Shown: piece by piece, positions 56,158 to 64,000 of the stretch
Layout of the letters: the number at the start of each line of letters is the position of its first letter
Position numbering within the stretch: position 1 is the stretch's first letter
Source: Chrysaora quinquecirrha
Lineage: Eukaryota > Cnidaria > Scyphozoa > Semaeostomeae > Pelagiidae
NCBI GenBank assembly: GCA_014526335.1
Contig: JACTAT010000218.1
Span: 186,001-250,000 of the forward strand
Direction of reading: 5' to 3'
DNA length: 64,000 bases
Position numbers and translations under genes: made by a program
The notes under the pieces: generated by a model
The model's input: only the letters and a program-made list of their open reading frames with translations
What the model was told of the DNA's origin: nothing
Databases searched by the model: none

Positions 56158-58670
56158 TAAACATGAAGAGAAGCAGAAAGTCGATTGGAAACACAGATTT
56201 CACTCAAGATAGATGATATAAGTAGTGTTTAAAAGTGTTGTCTTCTCTTTCGAAGACAAGAACTCTAGTTCCTTCCCGGCGGCCTATTGAAATTGTCAAA
56301 AACAAGAAAATGCCTTAGTCACTCGACTCAAAGATTTCGATGGCAGAAGCATCAACGCGATAGACAGTCTATGTACGAAATCGTCTTCAAAACTTTAGCA
56401 GCAGCCATCATCAGTCTTCTATGTTGAATGTTAACAGGACATCTTTTTTTATACCTGTTGGCTAAGTCAACAACAGGCCTATGATTGGGCTGTTCCTCGG
56501 GTGGTTTGTCAAAGTCCCTCCTGCCTCTGTTCCCAAAGCAGTAAGATCTGTATCGTCCAATTTCATTACTTGAGAATTTACATTTTGACCAGTTCCAAAA
56601 ATAGATACTGCAATACGATAGTAGTTAGTTAGGTTATGTTAGGTTCATCTTGTGTAAGTCCACTTCTCCAAATTCTACTAGGGCTAATGGCTAGCATCCC
56701 TACCCCTTGAACAAATTAGACAAAATTCTGTAGGGGCAGCATAAACATCTTACCAAATAAGGGTAAAACTTTAAAGTATGCACCAAAGAGCACAAATTTT
56801 CTAACAACATTAAAAAACAATGGCCCCCCATCATATTCAGAACGATAGCCTTAAGTTTGTGATGTGAACAAAGTACTGTCTGGTTACAAAAGGGAAAGAG
56901 CAATTTGCGAGCAGAATTTCTTCAATATTACAGAATGATCACTGAATATCCTACTTGGATTTTGTAAAATGCAGTTACAGTGGTTTGCAAGCCTTGTTGT
57001 TCAAGAGCTCAAAAATCATATCGTCAGGTTTCAAAGACCATTCTGTGGATAGTTTGTTACACTTTACACTGTGAACTAAATTGCTAAGTTACAGACTATC
57101 TTTCTTGCCCAGCTCCTTGTGTCATCTCCAACAGACAGAATCTACCCTAACATTCTAGCACCATGCATCGAATTCTAGTTTCAATACTTCAAATATTGAA
57201 ACACCAGCATTCTTATGTGGTCCCAATATGCAGATGTAGGTTAGAAGAAGGTTTGTTTTTTTGTTGTACAGCCAGAAAGAGCTTAGCATGAAAACAATAT
57301 CAATGTCTGGAAAATGAGCTATACCATCTGCTTATCTGTGTCGTTTAAAAGAAAGCAACATAGAAAATTTCAATAATTACACAAGATATTGATTGACAAG
57401 TTTTTTCTACCACCTTTATGCACTAGTTTGGTGTAAGGACTTATTTCAACCATACTAATTCAAGTTCCTTTCCAACAAAATACTCATTAAAATATTTACG
57501 TGTTTTGTTCATTGACAGTACAAGAATTAAATAAATTTATCCAGGCTTCTATCACAACATCTAAAACAAGAAACAATTTTTTCTCCCTGAGAACCTGATT
57601 AAGCATTTAATAGCAGACAGTCTATGAAAACAATGAATTAAGACTGCATCATGTGATGGCTCTGATTTTGCTCATCATCAGTATTCCAAGTGAAAACAAA
57701 CATACTGGAAAAGCTAAACTGGTAACACAATAGGAGAAAGATTTCAATTTGAAGTGGCTTGCAGAAAGCAAATATAATTTCCTTTCCATGGCTTGGCCAA
57801 TCACTATGAAGCATGAACAGATCATAGGGGAATATATGCACTCCCTGGCAGACTCTGCAAATAGGTGTAGTATGACACTGTCAATGATCAGTTTTGTTGA
57901 TCCTCACATAAAAGGAATATAAAAGAGAGCAGAACCCATTTTCTTTTTTTGTATGGAGGGACCACAACTTCAAGATCACCTCTTCTCTTACATTATGCCA
58001 GCTGACTCAGTTTGTGAAGTTATCCTACATATTAAATAAGTGAGTTCTTTTATTTGCCTTGCATTCCTCCTTTATCCTGGGGAATCGAAGGCCTAATGAA
58101 TCGAGGCCTAAGGCCACGCAGCTTCCAATAGTATCATTAGGAATTGGATAGGACCTCCTCGACTCAAGGACTCAATGGGTTTTCTCCTTTTAAGCCATAA
58201 TATTCATCTTACCAGTTTTTCCCAAGTGATCAACCAGCATGTCTACCCACACATTGCATATCTGTCTTGGTGCATCTGGTCTGCATCAACAAATGTTGAC
58301 CCCTTTAGTTGCGTTGGGTCCTTTTATTTTTGTACAGGCACACAGTAGTGTCTGACGAGTAAAAGAAAAATGTCAGGTAGCCCATCCAGCTACCTGTCCC
58401 CTGAAGGTGGCCTCACCCGTTGGGATTGGCTGTGTCATAGGCTTTGGCTGGGTCAGGAAGGTTGGCTATTTGGGCGAAATTTGGCGGGTTGGCCACCAGT
58501 GTTTGTGGCATGATGTAAGTTGAGATTTGAGATTGTTCCTCAGTGAGTGTTACAGAATTGATTGGCCAAATACGATCCCAAATACTGCCAACCTTTGTGT
58601 ATTATTGTGTCTCCTCTGTGTCCTTATTGTGTTTACTCTATGCCAGAGACGGCCAGACGTTAATGGGACC
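56118..58670. other. Long stretch without recognisable genes
   Basis: Minus-strand 56530-56345 reads CFGNRGRRDFDKPPEEQPNH, VVDLANRYKKRCPVNIQHRR and LMMAAAKVLKTISYIDCL without stop, possibly an exon of unknown protein. The rest (56.6-58.6 kb) shows only short frames. Confidence 0.35.
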
Positions 58671-58855
58671 ATTTAGGCCCTATCCAAATGTACGTTAACA
58701 CCCAGGTCTAGTTTCCAGTCTTCTCCAGTAACGGGCTGAAGGTCTTCCTCTCTCTCGGCAAGGAACTGCCACTCGGTTAAGGTTTCCAGATAAATAGAAG
58801 AATTGGTATTAATGTGTCATGCTGGCTTAGTATTCCAAATTACCCACCCTCCCTC
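58671..58855 (+). repeat. Dispersed repeat, copy 2 (empty site)
   Basis: TAATGGGACCATTTAGGCCC through TAGAAGAAT (58795-58803) to GGTATTAATGTGTCATG. It is about 90 percent similar to the joined halves of copy 1 and lacks the inserted transposon. Confidence 0.88.
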
Positions 58856-59099
58856 CCTCTTTAATAGGCAAGCAGTCCAGCCCTAGTTACCTCAATGAGG
58901 GTCACCCCTTTTCACCTGCCATTGTCAAAAATATGTTAAATAGCACAGTATAAGAGGGCAAACCCAGACAATACTATAACCTCGGCCATTAAAAATCCAG
59001 AAGGCAGGACACATAACTATCACTACCTGCTTCTCTTGATTGATGATTAATATGTCTCCAGTATTTATTCTAGGAACGTGAGGGAAGAAAAATTTGTTC

Positions 59100-59830
59100 A
59101 ACTGAAAAGTGTTGAAAAGAAATATGATGGAATGAAATGATGTGAAACAAAATGTCTTGAAATTATTGAAAGGTGATAACACAGGATTTATTGAAATGCA
59201 AAGAAAACGAACGGAAAAGCGGAGGAATAAACTGTGCATTGAAATGAGATCAAAACAGGAGAAATGAAACGTTGTTCAATTCAATGAATTGAACAGTACT
59301 AGGTTGAATGGAAGCAAAGCAAAAGTAATTGTGATGAAATTAAATGTGTTGAAATGCAATGTACTGCAGTGAGATGAAGTGATTTGTGATGTGATGAAAT
59401 GAAATATGTAATAAAAAAATGACACAAAACGAGAGCTAATCACGTGACATGAAATGAAATGTCATGGAATGAAACATGTTGAAATATATTGCGATTGCAT
59501 GTAATGTGGTGAAAAAAATGTGATGAAATGAAATGTGAAGAAATGAAACGTAATGGAATGAAATGTGATATCATCATCATCATCATCATGACATTATCAT
59601 CATCATTATCAAAACGAAAGGTGAGGGCATGAGTTGCGATGAAATGAAATGTGTTGAAATGAATTGTGATGGCATGAGAGGTGTTGAAACGAAATGTGAT
59701 GAAATACAATGTGTTGAAACAGCATGTGATGAAATAAAATCTAATTACATGACATGAAATGTTATAGAATGAATTGTGTCAAATGAAACATGTTGAAATG
59801 AAACGTGATGAAATGTAATCCAAGGTGTTG
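59100..59830. repeat. Degenerate GAAATGTGATGAAAT low-complexity region
   Basis: Irregular repetition of GAAATG, TGATGAAAT and GTTGAAATG words, with a short ATC microsatellite at 59570-59590. Open frames across it are artefacts. Confidence 0.85.
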
Positions 59831-59879
59831 AAGATACGATGCCACATACAAAGTGGAGATCGTTGCAAAGGTGAGAGTG

Positions 59880-60186
59880 CTGCAAATTCAAAACGATGCA
59901 CAGTTGAAATTGCTGCCAAAGTTAAGAATAATGCGAAAGTTGAGAATGATGCAAAGTTGAGAATGATGCAAAAGTTGAGAATGATGAAAAGTTGAGAATG
60001 ACGCAAAGTTGAGAATGAAGCAAAGTTGCAAATGCTGCGAAAGTCGAGAATGATGCGAAAGTTGAGAATGATGCAAAGTTGAGAATGATGCAAAGTTGCA
60101 AAGCTGCGAAAGCTGAGAATGATGCGAAAGTTGAGAATGATGTGAAAGTTGCAAATGCTGTGCAAGTTGAGAATGAGGCAAAGTTG
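59880..60186. repeat. Minisatellite GCAAAGTTGAGAATGAT
   Basis: About eighteen units of 15-18 bp built on GCAAAGTTGAGAATGAT. The array resumes at 63964 after the transposon, so it was the insertion target. Confidence 0.9.
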
Positions 60187-60214
60187 TACGGTGGCCCACA
60201 AGTGCCACGGCAGT

Positions 60215-60440
60215 AAAAAAAGACTCACCGCATTAACAAAAGAGTCACAGCGTTAACAAAAGACTCACAGCGTTAGCAAAACACTCACGACATCAACAAA
60301 AGACTCATGGCGTTAACAAAAGACTCACAGTGTTAGCAAAACACTCACGGCATTAACAAAAGACTCACGGCATTAGCAAAAGACTCACAGCAAAGCAAAA
60401 CACTCAAGGCTTTAACAAGACTCACGGTAATAACAAAAGC
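60215..60440. repeat. Left TIR minisatellite
   Basis: About eleven units of AACAAAAGACTCACGGCGTT with variants (GCATTAGCAAAACACTCAC). Confidence 0.95.
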
Positions 60441-60449
60441 CAACTTGGC

Positions 60450-61189
60450 CACAACAAATTGAAGCCATGGGGCTTCCCTATTCACGGAGGAATTGATGGA
60501 TTTAGCAGAAGGATGCTTTGGTTAAACATCACCCATTCGAATAATTCTCCTGATAACATTGCCTCTATGTACTTAACAGCCGTCAAAGAAATGGGAGGCT
60601 GCCCTGTAGAAATGATAACCGACCTGGGTACTGAAAATGGCATTGCAGCGGCAAGTAAATGCTTTTTCCGTGCGAATAACGATGCCCATCGATATGTTCC
60701 ATCCCCCGAAACAAAAGGATAGAGGGATGGTGGTCATACTTCTCTAATAAACTATACAATTTGGTGAAAAAATTTTTCTCGGATTTGGAACATAGAAAGG
60801 TAATTGACGTATCATTGGAACTGCACAAAGAGTGTTTGTGGTACTGCTTCCATTCAGTAATCCAGTTTGACTTAGATAAGTTTAAAGAACACTGGAACAC
60901 GCAAACAATACGGAAATCATGGTACAGTAATGTTGCTGGTAAGCCGGACTCACTATATTTTCTTCCAGAACGCTATAGAGGCGAAGAAAATCTACTGCAT
61001 GATGTCCCAGGAAGGAAACAAAATTACATAGCCGAAAATATAGTTGTGGAGCAGAAATTGAATGAATATCAAGAATACTTTGAATACATATCAATTCAAC
61101 AAAATTTTGCAAGCACTTGGCAAGAAGCACTCTCCCTTTACAGTGTAATAATAAAAGTTGCAGATTTAGGTTTCAATCCATATAATTAA
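60450..61189 (+). pseudogene. DDE integrase-type transposase, decayed
   Basis: The reading starts without ATG directly after the minisatellite, so the N-terminal HTH region is missing. Catalytic blocks: KPWGFPIHGGIDGFSRRMLW (first Asp), MITDLGTENG (second Asp) and, after a one-base frameshift near 60713, RIEGWWSYFS with the catalytic Glu. Then ELHKECLWYCFHSVIQFDLD, WNTQTIRKSWYSNVAGKPDS and LYFLPERYRG follow, ending at 61189. This rve-like family is known from many animal repeats and I associate it with IS3EU-like DNA transposons (from memory, uncertain). It is the only transposase candidate in the HECT-carrying elements. Confidence 0.8.
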
Positions 61190-61323
61190 GGAATGGCATA
61201 ACAAAACAGTAACAAAACAAACTTGTCAATTTATTGATTAAAAGTATCTCAATTTAACTGAAGACGGTAAAAGAAAATTTGCAATAATATCTCTACTTTC
61301 TTGACAAAAATGAATGTAGGAGA

Positions 61324-63636
61324 TCAAATAATCCTGAAACCTTGTTCGCTTGTCATGTCTTCCGTAAAGCTTGTAATAAAGTGTTCTGGTGATTCGCTAT
61401 ATCGGAAAGAAGCTGGAATGGTTATCTCAAAACTGCAAGTATGAACAACTACCGATCTATATTTTCCATCGTGATCAAATTAAGTACGTCCTTGATTTCT
61501 CATCCCTGCTGTGATGAATTTGGAACCAGTCTAAAATCTTGATACCTCTTCAACTATGATTTGAGCAATGACTTCATTTTCTTTGCCATCTTCATCCAGA
61601 ACTATTCTTGGCATTGACATAGCTCCATCTATTTCCAGTTGTAAATGACGTCTTCCTCTATGTCGTGTCTTTCTTTTGAAACATGATCTTCATCAGAAAC
61701 TGTTGTGTATTTTATTTCCCTGAACAAGGACATTATATCACTGGCTTTTTGAGACTTTGGTAACAAGAATTCTTCTTTACACTCTCCATAATGGTTTTCT
61801 AGTATTTGACAAAGTCCCAGTATTCCAAGGCCCTTCCGTACCTCTGCAATTTCCTCATAGCAGACTGAAACACAGAGGTGCTGAGCAATATCACGTACAA
61901 AGTCAGCTCTCTCTTCAAACTTAACTTTCATGCGGGTAACACCAAAGTTGAATCTGTTAGGAAATAATTCCATATTCCTCTGAAAATCTTCTTCGCTCTT
62001 ACTTTCCATAATACTTTTCAGTTTTTCCTGGACATCATTGTCAGGAATTTCATCTAAAGAAGCAGGTACTACAGTGCTGTTCAAAAGATTTGCCAATAAA
62101 CAAGGCATGAAATATCTGGGGCCAGAACAGCTTTGCAGCAGTGCAGCAGCTATCAATTGTCCAAACAAATGATATTCCCCTCTTCTCACCTTTTCAATGT
62201 CATGTAGCAAAGTAAAGGTTGTCCCATTTCCTGTGCACATGACACATTTTTTGGCCTCATCAAATATTACAGAGAAAAACTCTCTCAGGGGATCTCCACC
62301 ATCTGCAGCTTCTTCCCTAATAAAGCTCACAACAATACGTTTCACACAATTTCCAAAAAGACGTCCCAATTTTTGACAAGTATCTTGCCAAATTTTTCTC
62401 CTCCTCACAGATAATAATACAAAATCTTCTTCATTATCCTCCAAAGCAGCCCTGAGTGTAGCTAACTTGCTCTTGTATGACATTTCACTTGTATGAGTTA
62501 CTTGTGGCACTTGCTTTTTTGAAACCGTTAGTGCACATGTATCTTCAATGCCACTTCCAGAATTAACTACATGTTGAATGGTTGATGTATTTGGCAATTC
62601 CGTCTCTGTTGCAATTCCATAATATATGTCAGAGTTAAAGAATGAATCTATATCCAAAGATTCTTTATCTGCATCACATGGCAAAGTAGGTGTTTCATCC
62701 AATTTCACAGATTTACTCACTGGCTCACAGTATTCTTCACCTGTGTATTGTGATGCAATGTGGTCATCTAGGGTACATAGGTAAAATGTGATTCTTTTGA
62801 AATCAGTTCCAATATCTTCACGATATTTAGATAGGTTAAAAAACTCTGCAGTCCCTGGCATAAACTGAGCAGATTTCCCATCTGCATATGTAAGGACATA
62901 TTCCTTATCATCATAATAACAATCACTGTGGTAGTTTTTCCACTTTGCTTCTGCTTGTTGCTTTATGACCATATATGTATCATCTGTTTTCACTCGCAGT
63001 GCCAAACGCTTTCCTCGCCTGGATTTACATTTTTCATCCTTTGCAGACCATTCAATCAAACCAATATTGATAACAACTGCAGATGGTTCTGACTTTTTCT
63101 TGTCATTTGACTTTGTTACACGTTTCCTCCACTCTGTGCCCTTGTTTGCTCTGTAAGTTTCAAATGAGCATACCGGTGTTGATAGCTTGAATGGGTTTGC
63201 TGTTGCTGCAGCACTTGATTGAGGTGTTGATATTAAAGGTCCTCCAATTCCTGCACAGGATGTTGATGGGGAAGTTCCAGTTGATGAGGAATTTCCAACT
63301 ATCACTAAAATAAAAAATGGAAAAATTTGCAAACAAAAAAATAATATCTTCTCCACCCAGTAATCATTCAGTACCAAGTACCAGTCACAGTTTGCACAGA
63401 ATAGAAATTAATATTTTTGTGAAGTTTTTTGTCACAGGAACACATGTTCACTTTCAAAAATTTTAACACTAGCACCAGTTTCGATTCCATTCCATACTAT
63501 TTCACATTATTTCATACTTTTTTGACTTTCAAAATTTATTTCTTAAACAGTAAAACTAAAAATACTTACCCTTTCCGCATTTGCTGCAAAATTTGCTTTC
63601 TTCAGTGCAAATTGCACCGCAATGGCTGCAGAACAT
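61324..63636 (-). pseudogene. HECT-domain E3 ligase with N-terminal zinc ribbon, decayed C-lobe
   Basis: Exon 1 63636-63570 encodes MFCSHCGAICTEESKFCSKC (two CxxC pairs, zinc ribbon). A GTAAGT donor and TTTTATTTTAG acceptor join it in phase to exon 2 from 63304. The long open part to 61629 contains TEWRKRVTKSNDKKK, a KWKNYHSDCYYDDKEYVLTY block and the HECT N-lobe (AADGGDPLREFFSVIFDEA, FTLLHDIEKVRRGEYHLFGQ, SCSGPRYFMPC). After the stop the C-lobe is still recognisable in another frame with two stops: FTAG-like TGSKFITAGMRNQG and the catalytic VVHTCSFEITIP, ending near 61324. One frameshift and two stops make it inactive. Domain content differs from the 42-47 kb ligase, so it is a distinct lineage, not a copy. 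Confidence 0.85.
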
Positions 63637-63714
63637 CTTGTGAAGAAAAATGGTTGAGAATAGGTAGGCCTGCCAGACCAGGACCACGGAGCACGAGACT
63701 ATTTATGTTCTAAT

Positions 63715-63945
63715 GTTGTTGCAGTTGTTTTTGCTTTCGCCGGAAGTCTTTTGTTAATGCCGTGAGTGTTTTGTTGATGCCGTGAGTCTTTTGCTAATGC
63801 TGCAAGTCTTTTGTTAATGTTGTGAGTCTTTTGCTTTTGCCGTGAGTGTTTTGCTTTTGCCGTGAGTGTTTTGTTAACGCCGTGAGTCTTTTGTTAATGT
63901 CGTGAGTCTTTTCTTAACTCAGTGAGTCTTTTGTTAATCCCGTGG
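63715..63945. repeat. Right TIR minisatellite
   Basis: About eleven units of TGCCGTGAGTCTTTTGTTAA, the complement of the left array. The HECT exon 1 start (63636) lies 80 bp inside it. Confidence 0.95.
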
Positions 63946-64000
63946 CACCTGTGGGCCACCGTACGAAAGTTGAGAATGATTGAAAGTGAAGAATGCTGCA

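Larger units (their letters stand above)
60187..63963. mobile_element. 3.8-kb transposon with integrase-type transposase and HECT gene
   Basis: The ends TACGGTGGCCCACA and the complementary TGTGGGCCACCGTA are exact inverted repeats. They continue with GTGCCACGG and a roughly 20-bp minisatellite on both arms (60215-60440 and 63715-63945). AAGTTG adjoins the left end and occurs 3 bp beyond the right end. As the target is a repeat containing this word, a 6-bp duplication is possible but not proved. Inside, a plus-strand integrase-type gene and a minus-strand HECT gene converge. Both are broken. The TAC terminus matches the TAY type of the element at 42284-47225. Confidence 0.88.

Noticed and set aside
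59440..60228. Phe/His/Leu/Ser-rich open frames (up to 149 codons)
   Set aside because: They arise from the GAAATGTGATG and GCAAAGTTGAGAATGAT repeats in translation.
60181..63972. Clean 6-bp duplication AAGTTG for the second HECT element
   Set aside because: The right copy is displaced by three bases and the target itself is made of units containing this word, so it cannot be taken as proof.

Overview
This is eukaryotic, intron-bearing, AT-rich nuclear DNA from an invertebrate animal. The mix of Kolobok, DIRS, Polinton-like, Penelope-like, P-element, PIF/Harbinger and Rep-like families makes a cnidarian (anthozoan or hydrozoan type) most likely. That is inference from family content, not a species identification. 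I recognise no ordinary host housekeeping gene. Almost the whole window is nested transposable elements (TEs) in various states of decay.

Layout. 0.3-2.5 kb: decayed Polinton/adintovirus-like capsid genes (major capsid, basic core protein, penton-like) on the minus strand; a packaging-ATPase piece of the same kind lies at 8.7-9.1 kb. 2.9-6.6 kb: a PIF/Harbinger element (Myb/SANT protein plus transposase). 10.28-11.01 kb: a 729-bp MITE with 77-bp terminal inverted repeats (TIRs). 11.2-14.5 kb: a compact, very AT-rich group of small spliced genes of unknown function around a divergent promoter. 16.92-27.38 kb: three nested elements. A Kolobok transposon (TTAA target, THAP plus DDE transposase in about nine exons) is split by a DIRS retroelement, and the DIRS reverse-transcriptase ORF is split by a 4,576-bp transposon with a perfect 9-bp target duplication and minisatellite-filled TIRs. 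27.9-28.6 kb: dead PIF1-type helicase. 29.9-31.6 kb: a tandem array whose units look like short exons between splice signals. 32-36 kb: a TE-type ORF family, a pogo fragment and a penton-like fragment. 38-42 kb: MITE copies, a Rep/SF3-helicase pseudogene and more penton-like sequence.

The most notable feature is a set of DNA transposons carrying E3 ubiquitin ligase genes. The element at 42,284-47,225 has 432-bp TIRs built from minisatellites, a 6-bp target duplication (GTTTCA) and TAT termini. It encloses one intact two-exon HECT ligase gene (727 aa) and no visible transposase. A second element at 60,187-63,963 has TAC termini and different minisatellite TIRs. It encloses a different, decayed HECT ligase (N-terminal zinc ribbon) converging with a decayed DDE integrase-type transposase. 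Independent HECT genes inside two elements with the same terminus type suggest that the ligase is a regular component of a transposon lineage, possibly IS3EU-like.

Other regions: 47.2-49.8 kb P-element/THAP9-like transposase remnant; 51.6-52.5 kb Penelope-like RT tail with GIY-YIG nuclease; 52.7-54.1 kb a chain of short exons resembling a Ulp1-like protease; 54.8-56.1 kb another minisatellite-TIR element with a 9-bp duplication, confirmed by an empty-site copy of its target at 58.7-58.9 kb. Because much is decayed, many entries are pseudogenes, and exon edges are read from GT/AG signals only.
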